From the NCBI RefSeq assembly GCF_000711695.1, contig NW_013547018.1, positions 124,001 to 188,000 on the forward strand: a DNA stretch of 64,000 nucleotides, given 5' to 3'. The DNA is from Tilletiaria anomala UBC 951. Taxonomy: Eukaryota; Basidiomycota; Exobasidiomycetes; Georgefischeriales; Tilletiariaceae. A program made the translations under genes and the position numbers. The notes beneath the pieces were generated by a model. The model was not told where the DNA came from, did no database searches, and saw nothing but the letters and a program-made list of their open reading frames with translations. Of this stretch, positions 1 to 11,159 are shown in pieces (position 1 is the first letter of the stretch; each line of letters begins with the position of its first letter).

Positions 1-1567
1 GGAGTGGATTTTGATCTTCTGACCGGCGGCTTTGATGCTGATCTCGTAGCTGAGCCGATCGGTTAGGCCCGGCAACGATGTCGATCCGCCGACGCAGACG
101 ACGTTCGAGAAGAGCGCTGCGCGGCTGTCGACGTCGGTTGAGTTAATCGCTTGCAGCGCCAAGTCGGCCAACCCGACATAATCGGCTGTTCCCGAGGCCG
201 GCGCGGGGAGCTACAAAGACGGACACAAAGCTCGTCAGGATGATCACAGCGACAGCAAGCCAGACCAAAGATGCCTCGCAGAGATAAAACTCACGACATC
301 GCCAACACCCTGCCAGCTTTTGGGGTTGAATAGGATCTCCGGTCCTCGCAGGCGCTCGACGCCAAACGAGTCGTTGTAGCCGTCAGGGAATTCGTACGTC
401 TTGCTTGGCCGCTGCAATGCATGTGACTCATCCCACGGAATCTCCATCACCTGCGCGCACGCCTCTTTGAAGTCGTTCAGCACCTTGAGCGTGTGGTACA
501 TCCTGAAGGACTCCGTCGAACCCTGTCATGGAATCTCATGTTCAGTAATTTGCCCTGCTTTAGGCATGCCGGACGGAGGACTGACCTTCAGTCTATCTTC
601 GCGCAGCTTCACTTGCGGAGGGCGCCCGGGTTCGACTGGAACCTTGGACTGGATCAGGTAATGCGGGAAAATTTCTGTGAGCTTGCCTGCCCGCGGGCTT
701 TGCGGCGGCGGTTCGCGCAGGGAGTGAAAGAGTGCTCTCGATACAGCACGTCCGCCGATCGGTTGCCGGTGAATGCCTTTCCGCAGGATGAAGCCGTCGA
801 CGACGGGGATAGCCGACATACTGTTCTCGCCGACGTCGACGATCAGCGCCGTCGGCTTGCCGGCTGCAAAAGCGCTGAGCACTGTCGAGTTGGCAAGATA
901 GTATGCGGGGACCTGGAGTCCTTCAAATGCGATTTCTGTCATCTCCTCTCGCATCTCTTTGCTGTTCCATGATGGCTCTGTCACCATTAGCGGGTGTTCT
1001 CGCGGGTCCGCTTGCAGCGATGCGCGGAGAGCGTACTCAGTTTGCGCCAAAAAGGATGCGGTTGAGGACACTACGAAAAGATCGGCCAGTGTCAGAAGAG
1101 TGCAATGTTGGAGCGGGCATCGAAGACTCACATGCGCCTTCGTCGTTTAAAGGGCTGGCGATTTCTCCTCCTTCCCGATACATCCCAACAGCAATATCCC
1201 CGAAGAATCTCTTCCTCTTCTCGCCATAGATCTTCGCTCTCCACTTCTCTGCCGCTGCTGAGCTCTTGGAGGTCGAAGCAGCATCTGGCTGCGTCTCATT
1301 TGCGTCGGTCGATGCCCCTGCTGCAGAAGTGGATTTGCCTGTCGGCTCTACGCCTTCCATCGCATCTTCAGCGCTGGTCGTATTTCCGTCTGCCGCAGCT
1401 GCTTTTGAGATTGCATCGCCCCCCTCCTCTGGATCCGGTAGCCATCCATAAGCTGTTGGGATGACGCCCCGCGGAGTGTCTTCGCCTGCCCAGCCGATGC
1501 GAAATGTGGAGGACCCGCAATCCACAACGATGGCGGAGACGTCGTCGCCGCCAAAAATACCCGGCAT
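1..1567 (-). CDS. ARP4: Actin-related protein 4 (Arp4/BAF53-like), cut at the left edge
   Basis: Nuclear actin-related protein, a shared subunit of the NuA4 acetyltransferase and INO80/SWR1-type remodelers in fungi (family knowledge). Four exons are seen: 1132-1567, 586-1070, 295-522 and 1-210, with GT-AG introns of 61, 63 and 84 bp that keep phase. The start [19 protein letters not shown] is the Arp4-type N-terminus, followed by the actin-fold phosphate loop region ([13 protein letters not shown]). Arp4 landmarks follow: MVTEPSWN, then a second phosphate loop ([10 protein letters not shown]), [16 protein letters not shown], and [13 protein letters not shown] near the edge. A Ser/Ala/Thr-rich insert of about 50 residues sits after the first subdomain, as in other fungal Arp4. 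About 50-60 C-terminal residues should lie outside the window. Identification as Arp4 rather than actin rests on the divergent start and the insert. Confidence 0.87.
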
Positions 1568-1997
1568 TTTCGCTTCGGCGCGTTCTGAATATTGTAGCTT
1601 CAGGGACCTGACTATGCGTCGCCTTCTGCGTGGATGTCTGCACTGATGGATGTCGCTCACATGCGCGCCGCCTTGGTATAAGGCGATGGTGTGAGCAGCA
1701 GGAAGAATACATGCGTGCTAGTAAAAGAGTGAGCGCGTTGCGTTCTTTGTGTGGTGTGATAGCGCGCTTGTCGCTCTCCCTATATCACATATAGGTCGCA
1801 GGTCAAACACGTCGCGTCTTCCTCTCCCCTCCTTCTGACTTCAACTCAATAATCTCCCTTTCTTCTAAACCGGCCAGGTTGGTGTTCATGGTAACCTTTC
1901 AATGCAGAAACCCTTAGCCTATGACCACGCACTCGCTGTCAATACGTGTCCTTTTGATATTCCTTGAAAGCAAGCGTTGCTGCAGCGAAGCCAAGCC
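1568..1997. other. Intergenic, upstream of ARP4
   Basis: No coding region with convincing codon structure. It holds the ARP4 promoter and leader, including an AT-richer patch with a TATATCACATATAGG-like sequence near 1780-1794. Nothing else recognised. Confidence 0.5.
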
Positions 1998-2303
1998 CTA
2001 TCTGTCCAACACTAGATCTGTATTTGCATCAATTTGCGTTTGGTCCAGGCTCGCTGCTCCATGAAGTTGAGGCGCACAGGAAGCCTCCGCAGTGCAGTGT
2101 ATCTCCTGAATGAATGCACTTATATTTTGCGTCTCATTGAGGGGAGCACGAGCTTGCCTTCCACCTGTCCCAGTCTTGCATACACATTGACGAGCGCTGG
2201 CTGAGGATCTGGTCAGAACAGCGCGACCCACCGCAATCCAGCATCCCCAACCGAGAAAAAGAGAGACCGCCAGCGCCAGGCCGATATACTGGCTGGCTGA
2301 CAT
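1998..2303 (-). CDS. Small hypothetical protein with an N-terminal membrane segment
   Basis: A 101-codon reading frame starting at an ATG (2301-2303). The first 25 residues (MSASQYIGLALAVSLFLGWG then CWIAV) form a strong hydrophobic segment that could be a signal anchor or single membrane span. The rest is polar and low complexity, with five cysteines and no recognised family. No intron is needed, but one might be hidden in the second half. It sits between ARP4 and the WTAP-like gene on the opposite strand to the latter. Support is only the hydrophobic start plus an uninterrupted frame, so this may be a chance frame. Confidence 0.3.
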   Translation of the reverse strand: MSASQYIGLALAVSLFLGWGCWIAVGRAVLTRSSASARQCVCKTGTGGRQARAPLNETQNISAFIQEIHCTAEASCAPQLHGAASLDQTQIDANTDLVLDR

Positions 2304-2704
2304 CGGAAACACACCCACCGTCAGTCTAGCCTACAATCGTTGTACATATCTATGAGCATGACACAACCTCTATCCGAGAGGGTGAGCTGCTCGCACGACA
2401 GTGGCTCATCTGATCAACTGGAGGATGAGGAAGGACCCATCTGTTTGCTTGCACGCTGAACCATGCGAGCACGCTAACAGCACCGGCTCCCTCCGTGTCC
2501 CTTCCAGCACTCCCGTTCCCGCTTGCAAAATACGACCTTCCCCTGCCGGCTCGTCGGCTTTGTCGCCAGTAGGAACGCATTTTTGTTGGACTCAAGTGCA
2601 TCGATCGCCTCCTCTCCCCGTCCTTCCGTCCTCACTTGGCCACTCGCAGAGAGCGCACACTCGCAGAGAGCGCACACTCGCCTGTCCCTTATAACTTTGC
2701 AAGC
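2304..2704. other. Intergenic promoter region with short tandem repeat
   Basis: Upstream of the WTAP-like gene. Nothing coding recognised. A short 17-bp tandem repeat lies just before the start codon and is listed separately. Confidence 0.5.
2641..2681. repeat. Tandem repeat, 17-bp unit, 2.4 copies
   Basis: The unit CACTCGCAGAGAGCGCA occurs at 2641-2657 and 2658-2674, followed by a partial third copy (CACTCGC) ending at 2681. It lies 24 bp upstream of the ATG at 2705, probably in the 5' leader of the WTAP-like gene. Confidence 0.9.
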
Positions 2705-4629
2705 ATGGCGGCGACGCACACAAGCAGCTATGGCGACCTGACTGAGTCTGAGCCGCAGTTCTTGCCATCGGAAGAGTCGGCGGCTTGGCAGCTACAACAG
2801 AGGCAAACTCAGCCACATCAGGATCCTTACATCTCGAAAGGCATGTTTCTCCCATGGCAACAGCCTGGAGCCCCCCCGTCTGCTCCATACCAACAATACC
2901 CGCACCACCCGCACCAGCAGCATCGGCAACAACAATCTCATCGACATCTGCAACATCAGCAGACCTTAGCAGCACCGTATGCCGGGACTCAACACCCTAT
3001 GCAAGCATCTTTTCCTCATGGGTTTCCACCCCAAGGCATGCTGCCCGGTACACAGCAATTGCCACATGGCGCCGTGATCCACCACGGTATGCCAGGAGCT
3101 TCACCTGTGCCGAGCCATTCATCGCTGTATAATCATGGGAATCAACTGCATCAAGCAGCCTTCCGACATCCCTCAGAACAGCAACAAGAGCAAAGGGCTT
3201 TCAATCCCGGCATGGGACGGCCGCCCGCGCCAGTATCCCTGGTTCCTTCTTTCACCCCCTATGGCGCCAGGCCACACTTTTCACAGGGTCAAGCAAGCGT
3301 CCCAAACTCAGTGACGACCGGCACGCCCTTTGTGGGAGCGAATGACGCAGCCGGTAGCACACCTAGCATGTCAACACCGAGCAGCTCGGCGGGATCTTCA
3401 TTCCTTCCTCGTGAGACACGAGCAGGCTCTGTCACGCCCGCCTCGACGCAGGGCTGGTCCAGCGCTTCTTACGGTGGCCCTTCAACGCCTGGGAGAATGC
3501 AGCCGTCGCACTACACCCCAGTAAATTCGGTCGGAAGCAGCGGCACGAACGGCAAACCTGTCATCGGTTCACCCAGTGGAGCGCGTCGCCCATCGTCCCT
3601 AACGAATTCGACGACGACAGGCCCACTTGTGAGCGCTCCTTCTAATCTCAACGTCTTCTCGCGCCTGCCACCGCTACCACCATTACCACAAGAGCCATCA
3701 AAACCCTCCGTAGAGTTTCCACCTGCGCCTTGGAGCCTCGCGGGCTTGTTCCCCAGTGGCGAAGATCCCATCTCAGCAACACGGGCGTACGTCGAGCAGC
3801 TCGAGGCGCTCGTAGACGCTTATCGGGAGCGCGAAAGGATGCGTATATTGCAAATCGAGGCACTTGCCATGGATCCTACACTTGCGCTCCAAGTGCATAA
3901 GTCTCAAAAGTCGAATGAGTCTGCTGCTAGCCAGGCTGCGGAAGCGGTCACTGCAGGAGAAAGCGATGCATCGAAGAACCAGTCAGAAGAAGGAAGCGTG
4001 GAATTGGCGCCAATCCTCGGCATACGGCTTCTGCAAAAGGTACAAGAGCTTGCGGACGAAAATGAAGAGCTGGGCAGGATACTGAGCAAGAGGATCGAAT
4101 TGGGCAGCGGGAAGTGCGAACCGGATGTAGAGCGCTTACGAGCGGAGCTTACAGGTGAGGACATTCTTTTCGTGATGCAATTGCCATCGCGGCCAGCTCA
4201 CATCTGCGTTGCTTGGACTATTGAGCAGATGCCCATACCCTCATCGCGCAAATGGATAAAGCACTGACAATTGCTGAGCAGCGGAGGACAGCGTCAGAGC
4301 AAGCGCTCGCGATCGCTTGCGCTACGAACAGCGTTGGGATCTCAGAGGAACTAGCAACGGGACAAGACTTGGGCAAAATGGAGAATGGATCTGTAGAAGG
4401 CGTCGCTCCCTTGGCGAATGGCCCTTCGTCAATTCCAACAATCAACATGCCATCTGCGACAGGGCCCACAGGAAATGCTCAGCGGCGAGACAGTCGAGAC
4501 CATGGCCGAGCGCCGAGCACTGTCCGTAGCGGTGGGGCTGGAAGGGGTGGTGGTGGCGGCGGCGCCCGAGCAGCTCCGCCGAGAGGGGATCGCAGACGGA
4601 ACAGTAACCCGAAAGGTGCGCAGGGATAA
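2705..4629 (+). CDS. WTAP/Mum2-like coiled-coil protein (possible m6A writer-complex subunit)
   Basis: Two exons, 2705-4154 and 4229-4629, joined over a 74-bp GT-AG intron, 616 residues. The first ~360 residues are low complexity, rich in Gln, His, Pro and Ser, without a fold. A C-terminal coiled coil follows: AYVEQLEALVDAYRERERMR, then LLQKVQELADENEELGR, then after the splice DAHTLIAQMDKALTIAEQRR. The ENEELGR-x-LS block, then an acidic helix and a MDKAL segment, resembles the conserved core of WTAP/Mum2, the regulatory subunit of the mRNA N6-adenosine methyltransferase complex. The tail is Gly/Arg-rich (GGAGRGGGGGGARAAPPRG), suggesting RNA binding. The ATG at 2705 is the first in frame. Family assignment is by eye and moderate; it could be another long coiled-coil protein. 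Confidence 0.62.
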
Positions 4630-4767
4630 CAAGCCGCACAAAGCAAGCCCATCACATGTATCATAGCATCGGTATTAGACCACGCGAGAACAAAGCGCAT
4701 CGTGTTTGCGATTGATTGGAAGTTATTTCCATTCCTTTGGTTCGTGGCGAGGGGGCGGGGTATAGAA

Positions 4768-5136
4768 CTACCCTCGAAATTGAGCTCTGAGCTGCATGAT
4801 GGTGGCCCGTTGATCCGAAGGCAGCGCGTCGATTTGGGCCTGTGTCAGCGAGAGCACCTGATGCAGAAGTTGCTAAAGTGTAATGAAAGCAGGATAGAAA
4901 GAACACGCGTCAGGGAAGATAGCCTGGCAAAAAAAGATGCATACCTCTCGCTCACTCTTTGAGAGTCTCCGAGAGCGGCTGTATCCGCCGCAGGCCCCGC
5001 CGGTGGCGCTGGCGCAGCAGTCGGCGGCCGCGCCTGCATATATGGCGGATAGCCTCCTGGTCCACTTGGCGGCTGGGAGCCACCATACATGCCCCCCGGA
5101 GCATTCTGTTGGCGCATGGTCGCCGCATGCTGTTGA

Positions 5137-5212
<76 letters not shown>

Positions 5213-6421
5213 GCTGCTGTTGCTGCTGCTGCTGGTGCTGGGTTAGGTGCTGGTGCTGTTGCAATGGCGGTGGAGGCGGCGTCCCCCTTTGCGCTCCCGC
5301 CATCGGATCCACTCTCTGTGCACCTTGCGGCCCCCAGGCTTGGCCATGGGGCGGTCCTTGGGAACCGGGAACACCATAATTTGCTTGAGGTGGCATGGCC
5401 ACATCTGGTGCTGTCGGCTGTTGCGTGGATGCGGTCATCATTCGCTGCAACACAGCTGGATCAACAACGTTCATCATGAGCATGGCCTGAAAGAGCGCAT
5501 ATGCGAGCTGTGGATATGATTGCAGTAGGTGCTTTGCTTGCTCTGGGGAGGTTGTGACAAACGACTGCGTAGGAAAATCGCAGCGTTTCAGCAGTTTCCT
5601 CTACTGCATTTCAATTCCAAACACTTACCCGCATCTGTCCGAGGATGTCGAGCAGCTGGTGGGGCGGTATCGCTGCTAGCGTCTGACTGATTGCATCTGT
5701 AGAGGCCACACCTGCAGGCAAAGGGAGTCCTTGAGGCAAATTCAATGGCAGCACTCCACCTGCTGGGCCCGGTGGGCCCTGAGGGGAGCCCCACTGGCGT
5801 TGTGGCCCTGGTCCAGCTCCTGGTGGCACCGCACCGCCTTGCTGCATCGCCAACGCACTTTCTCTTGCCTTTTCAATCTTTGGATCTTGATCTGCGAAGT
5901 CTATTCTTAGCTGCCGACCGCCAACTGATGCGCCGTTCAGATTTCGCACAGCGGATGCGGCCGTCTCTGGGTCTGTCAATCAGTTACCAATCACGCATTA
6001 GCTACAAGAAACCATAGACTGTCCTCGACGCTACTCGCCTTCAAATTCACAGAAGCCGTAACCCTTTGGCTTCCCAGTCTCATTGTCAAATATCAGTCTG
6101 AGATTCATCGTTGATATCAGCCCTTCGGCTTTCAGCCATTTGAGGATATTTGATCGCTCCCACAGGCAGCTAAACGGGTAACCTACCTGAATTCTACTAC
6201 CTTGCCAACTTCTGAGAAGACTTCTGCCAGTTGCTCTTCAGATTTGTCATATGGGACGTTGCCCACTGCAAGATGGACGCACAAAGAAGGTTAATGTATA
6301 TGTATTATGAGCATGTGAGCTCAACCACAGCCATCGGAAACTAGTGATACCAGTCCGCATAGAGAGGGTGGAGGAAGCTGAACTCACCGAAGACGATTCG
6401 AGAGCCCCGCTGCGGGGGCAT
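4768..6421 (-). CDS. RNA15: mRNA 3'-end cleavage factor RNA15 / CstF-64
   Basis: RNA-binding subunit of the cleavage/polyadenylation machinery (CF IA / CstF), acting in the nucleus on pre-mRNA 3' ends. Six exons: 6388-6421, 6187-6265, 6039-6097, 5629-5972, 4956-5564, 4768-4872; 409 residues. An N-terminal RRM has RNP2 (RIVFVGNVPY) and RNP1 (KPKGYGFCEF). The hinge helices follow (QTLAAIPPHQLLDILGQM; EQAKHLLQSYPQLAYALFQA), then a Pro/Gly/Gln-rich linker with 32 consecutive Gln. The diagnostic C-terminal domain ends in LTQAQIDALPSDQRATIMQL. The third intron (5973-6038) needs a GC donor (AAG|GCGAGT) to hold phase and rebuild the RRM. The gene is divergent from PFD1 and ends 138 bp from the convergent WTAP-like gene. 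Confidence 0.93.
5139..5234 (-). repeat. CAG/CAA triplet repeat coding 32 Gln
   Basis: Ninety-six bases of pure CTG/TTG triplets on the plus strand, read as CAG/CAA on the coding strand of RNA15. The centre is an uninterrupted CAA block and both flanks mix CAG and CAA. The tract is bounded by His codons and lies in the linker between hinge and C-terminal domain. Confidence 0.95.
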
Positions 6422-6938
6422 TTTGGCGCTGAAGCTTCCAGGTTGCTGCACAAAGATGATATGTACGAGACTTCTTCTTCGTGGTCCAATGGGTCGGCTA
6501 CTTGCGGCTGGATGCAAGTAATGTCATTTGAAGTAACTCTTCTTGAGTCTGAGGCCATTTCAACTTCTCTCCCAAGCAAGCTTGCGACGAAGTTAGAGAA
6601 AAGAGTATCTCAACAATCTCGGCGTCTAAACTGCATTCATCGGCAACTTTCCCCCCACCACAGCATGGTGAGAGAACGTCAAGGACGCCCACTCCAAAGG
6701 CCTACGGTGAAGCCATGAATTTAGCTATACGTTCTGCTGAGAGAGCTCTCCGAAGCTCGCCCTAATACGGATCTTTCGTCGCGCTTGGTTGAGTGTAAGC
6801 TTGAGGATCGCCACAACTGTGCTCTAGACAACTATCCGCCTTCCAACCCGACCGCGAAAAGAGCGTGGAAGGCAGTGAGACTGCCAAGCATTCGCTCTCG
6901 AACAAGCTACGGACTACTGCTGATTTTACCATTTCAAG
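6422..6938. other. Divergent promoter between RNA15 and PFD1
   Basis: A 517-bp interval between two ATGs on opposite strands. No conserved frame or RNA gene recognised; expected to hold both promoters and leaders. Confidence 0.6.
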
Positions 6939-7566
6939 ATGGCACCACAGGGCCTTCCGGAGGAGCAGCTGCACAGGGTGCGTAATAAATGCTCTTCTGG
7001 AAGCCAAACACTCGTTATTGCCGATGTGTCGTTTGCCAAAATTGCTTGCCTTGCTTACCTCGGGTTGCGCAATGCAGATTTTGCAAGAAATTCAAACACA
7101 GGCGATCACAGCGCAACGGCAACTGAATATGGTTCGGGCTCAAGTGGCAAGCAAAGATCGGGAGAAGAGGATGCACGCCTTGACCCTAAAACAGATTGAT
7201 GAGGAGAAAGATGCAATCGGATTATATCGCGGCGTCGGAAAAATGTGCGACCTGCTTCCACTGATCTACTGTGATGTCTCGCTTAATGCTTCTGTCCGGC
7301 TGTAACTGCAGGTTCATGATGGAGGACCGAGATGTTCTGCTGAAGGAGCTACATGCGAAGGAGAAGGATGCGGCCGAAGAGATCTCAAATCTCACAAAGA
7401 AGCAAAAGGTGGGTGCCTGGAAGGATCGGCTGGATATCATTAGACAACAATGCTAAACTCAGTCTATTGTATATGTCGCCAGTTCCTCGAAAAGCAATTT
7501 TCAGATTCACAAGCGCATCTGAGAGACATATTCAGCGGCATGGATCGACAGGCGGCATCAGCATGA
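6939..7566 (+). CDS. PFD1: Prefoldin subunit 1
   Basis: Beta-type subunit of the cytosolic prefoldin hexamer, which delivers unfolded actin and tubulin to the CCT chaperonin (family knowledge). Four exons: 6939-6977, 7078-7244, 7312-7408, 7483-7566, all with GT-AG introns in phase; 128 residues, close to the usual ~120. Two long helices (QTQAITAQRQLNMVRAQVAS and the C-terminal QKFLEKQFSDSQAHLRDIF) flank the family beta-hairpin, marked by YRGVGKMFMMEDRDVLL, equivalent to YEGVGRMF in animals. The start MAPQGLPEEQL is the first ATG giving an in-phase first exon. Confidence 0.9.
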
Positions 7567-8083
7567 AATGCGCAACGAATACGATGCATTGTGACACTGC
7601 TGCAACTTTTGTGTACTTGTATCTCATCCTACAAGGTCATCCTCGCACTACTTGAACAAATGCGTCACAGTGGTCTAGATCACAATGAGAGTTCATTCGC
7701 GCAATTGGTTTGGCTGTGGTACACGAAACTCGACATTCCACGGCGGGGAAGTGAGCAGGAGTCTACTGTGAGGGTAAAGGCGGCCTGTGGAATCTCAGAA
7801 TCTGGAACCAGGCTGAGCATACAAAAGCTCAAAGAAAACTGATAGATGAAAGCGCTCGCGCTGCTGATACACTCGTTTTTGTAGTCGATGGGTGGGTAGG
7901 GGTGGAGGTTCACTAGGGAATTAGACGGTGAGTTTCTGTAAGTTCGTAGCGCAAAGAGGCCGATCGAGGAAGCTTAAAGGGAGGACGAATGCGAGGACCC
8001 CCGTCTGAGGTATCAAGCAAAATGAGGACATTCGATGAAAATGTGTGTCCTTGACCACGTGCTAAGGCATCGCGCTTTGGTCA
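7567..8083. other. Convergent intergenic region
   Basis: About 0.5 kb between the ends of PFD1 and the bZIP gene, holding both 3' UTRs. No conserved reading frame or RNA gene recognised. Confidence 0.5.
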
Positions 8084-9611
8084 TCATGTGAGTGAGTCTT
8101 CATCAAAGAAGGATGGCGATGGGTGGGAAGATTGTCTCAGCTGAGCTGCTGAGTGTCTTGCAAGAGGTCCATGAATGTTGAGAGTGAAAGGGCCAAGAGA
8201 ATATTTGTGCCCCATGGCTGACGCCAAGGAAGAGTCCTGCCCTGAAGAGGACGCAAGTTCAATCCGAGGACGTGAAGGCTGAGTCGAGGTGGATGGAACA
8301 ACCGGACGCTGCGAGTCTGTCGTCTTTGAAGACAATGCGTGGTGTTCCTGGCCTCTAATGATACCATCAGCGAGCGTGGTGCTCTTGATTGTGCCAGCTG
8401 AAGTGGCCGTGTTGAAAGGGTCTGGCAGCAATTGGGTCAGATCGGACACGCTTTCGCGACTATCGGTGCCGCATTGATCGCCGATCCTTGACTGAAAATT
8501 GTTCAGTGACGAATCGCTGGGAACAACGTGATGGAGCTGATGGTGTTGCATATTCGGAAAAGCTTCTTGCAGCCGGCAGGGACACAGAGACCCCCGCGTC
8601 GTGTCAAATGAGTCGAGATGCACGCCTGGCATGACGACAACATCGTCACTCGGGCCGAAGCGAGACAACGGCAATTGAGAGGAAGTTGCGGCAACCTCAG
8701 GAGCGTCGCGGTTCGTAGTGTCAAGCACATTCTTTGGCATTGAAGATCCGCTTGCGCCCGTCTCTGACATGTCTAAGGACATGGCGGCCGGCATTTTGCG
8801 TCCGTAGGCCTCAAGCATCTTGCGAAGTGACGCTCTCATACCTTGCTGCCGCGATGCCTCCGCGAGTACAAAGTCATCGGAGAATCGTCCCGGGAATGAG
8901 ACCGGTTGACGCTCGGCATGGAGGATGCCATGACGCAGGTCTCGTTCTTCGAGTGCGAGTACTCCGTCTTCTGTAATCTTCTCCACATTCGCTGTGAGCT
9001 CGCTATCCAAACGGCCTTCCTCGTGAAGGCTAAGTCCATCTTTCGCCAATACCGGAGAAGGGGAGAGTAAAGCGCGTTTGTGTCCACGCGGCCGCACGGT
9101 AGAACCCCGATGGGCTTTCCTTTGCAGACATAACATAGATGGCGACTGCATCATGTCCGAGCATGACGAATCAGGTGCATCGCTCACGATTTCCTCATCG
9201 CCTCTGGAGTTTGAGCTACGTGCAACCGACGGGGATGGTTCCGACTGTAGTGAGTCATGAGAGCCAAAGGCATCTAGGCCTCCGCTATGCTTTGCAAGTT
9301 CGCGCAAGGCAGCATTCTCTTCACCAAGGCGAGTGATGACCTCTTGCAGACCCTCGTTCTCGGCCTCCTTGCAATTTTGCTCATGCTTGTGCCGCTCGAT
9401 CAGGAGCTCCAGCTGTCGGCCGCCAGAATGAGCGTGCAGCAAATTTTAAGATGCACACCGACAGGCCAGGCCTCGCACTCACCTCATGAAGCCTGGCCTC
9501 CTTTCGTTCTCTCAAGGCTCTTTGCGCGTTTCGATTCTGCTCTCTCCTCCGCGCCTTCTTTGCGTCTCTTGAAAGCTTCCTTGTCGGCACGTCCTTGGTG
9601 ACGGCGGGCAT
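8084..9611 (-). CDS. bZIP transcription factor, Yap/Pap1-like
   Basis: Sequence-specific nuclear regulator. Exons 9483-9611 and 8084-9412 with a 70-bp intron, 485 residues. The basic region is KKARRREQNRNAQRALRERK. The invariant N-x7-R is present, and the splice puts exactly nine residues between that Arg and the first zipper Leu; further Leu follow at heptads (LQEVITRLGEENAALRELA), which confirms the junction. Gln in the NRxAQ core points to the fungal Yap/Pap1 group, but the usual Phe (AQRAF) is Leu here. The remaining ~400 residues are Ser-rich and disordered, with scattered Cys (for example SLCPCRL) but no clear redox Cys-rich domain. The start at 9611 is the first ATG in frame; an upstream spliced start is possible because the frame stays open to about 9773. 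Confidence 0.82.
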
Positions 9612-11159
9612 CAGGGGCAAGGATTGTCCAAAACATGCACCGTTTCGACTTGACACGACGCTCGGTGACAGGCAGGGAGGTGAATATGGAATCAGTGCCC
9701 TGCTAGAACCTTTTGAGCAACAGGTATCTGGTTTATAAAGCAGCAAAGGAAGTTCAGGGGCGGTGATGGACACTTGCGGATTCTGACAGTGTCTCTGTCC
9801 ATGATCCTATTTCCGTCTTGGTCATCGCTGTACCTCGCAGCCCTTCGATCCGGGAGAGAGAGTAATGGGTCAGGCCTCTCAGCTGGAAATCTTGCGATAA
9901 GCTGATCAGGGAAACAGCCTCGCACAAATTCAAACTTCACTGCAAGAACAGTGCATATACGGACCATTCGAGACCGAAAATAGATCTACACGGCTCAGTT
10001 GTGATGTTGAAGCATGTGGCGCCAAAGAAGAGGTGCATGCAAAAGAGAGCTGAGCAAGCGAGCAGTCGACGGATGCTGAGCGAGCATGTGGAATCAAGCC
10101 GCCCTAGTCGCCGCATTGGAATCCAAATGGACTTTGGTTCACGGTCAAAAAGGCATTTTTGGGGGCATCTTGAAGGGCAGCAAACGGTCTTGTCATCCTC
10201 GCATCCAGCTCCGGGACACCGAACGGGACCAGGCCACACCACTCAATGGGAGCGACGGAGAAGCGCATGTGCCCCCGTTTACCCGCGTTGAAGTGATCGT
10301 CATCCGTTCTATTGTAGGATTACTCCGGCTTGGTCACGCAGTGATGGTCGCCATTCTACCGACTCTATACAGGCGTTCTGGCTTTCAGATACGTGTTCCA
10401 TTCCGAGAGAGGCGCGGCCGTGTGGAGCCCGATGAGCGATCACCTCTTGAGCGAAGGAAGGCAGAAAGGAAAAGTGGGGCCCAGTGACCTTGCTCAGTAC
10501 TAGGCCGCTCCGGATTCGGGTCTGTTCGTCCTTCATCACTGTGGGTTGGTTAAGGCGATCTTTGGATGGTTGGTGACTCCTGCAGCATGCATTCATTCAT
10601 AAGATTTGCTCAGCTTGTAAAAGAAATCTCGATGGTGCTGTCCCTTGACTGGCGCTTCATAGCCCCACCCTTCCCGCCATGTACTCGTATCACCTTTGCA
10701 ATTTCTTTAGGGGCAAGATGGTCCACAGCCAATGGGCAATGTAATCGCTTTACTGTCGCTCTTCGTTCAAATCGCGGAATGTGCGTGGCTGTTGATCGCG
10801 AATCGGTCAGTCGTCGTGTGAAGCTTGAGGACTTAAAAAACGTGCAGAAGCCATAAGAGGCAAGAAGTTTGCATATGCGCTCTTTCTTTCGCAATCTGGG
10901 AGCGCATGGGGGTGACTTCGACTAGATACAGAATCCATCTAATGCTACAGCTCATGCAAACACAATAGCCTCTCACGCCTAGCTTTCGCTTCCCATCGCC
11001 GACATCGGTCCATGTACCTCCTCTTTGCGCACAAACACAAGGGCTTGGACGGCAGGCTCGGCGCAAAGAATCTGGAACCCAACAAGAAAAAAAACTGATG
11101 CTGCATATATACATCTGATTGTGCAAGTACCAATTTGAGATACGGAAGAGTTAGTGGTT
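9612..11159. other. Long leader/promoter of the bZIP gene and 3' flank of MNP1
   Basis: About 1.5 kb without a convincing gene. The part next to the bZIP start contains a 91-codon upstream frame (listed separately). Scattered frames around 10.0-10.9 kb lack any family signature, and no tRNA-like A/B boxes were found. Confidence 0.5.
9692..9967 (-). promoter_or_regulatory. Candidate upstream ORF of the bZIP gene
   Basis: A 91-codon frame with a genuine ATG (9965-9967) on the same strand, ending 80 bp before the bZIP start codon. If the leader reaches that far it would be a regulatory uORF, as known for several fungal bZIP genes. It may instead be chance or part of a spliced 5' exon. Confidence 0.25.

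Noticed and set aside
4937-5479. Plus-strand frames with long Val or Leu runs
   Set aside because: These are antisense readings of the RNA15 polyGln repeat.
10740-10800. tRNA-like B box (GTTCAAATC)
   Set aside because: No matching A box or cloverleaf arms at the proper distance.
10001-10894. Several frames of 90-130 codons in the bZIP upstream region
   Set aside because: No consistent codon pattern, no splice-compatible partner and no family resemblance; treated as noncoding.
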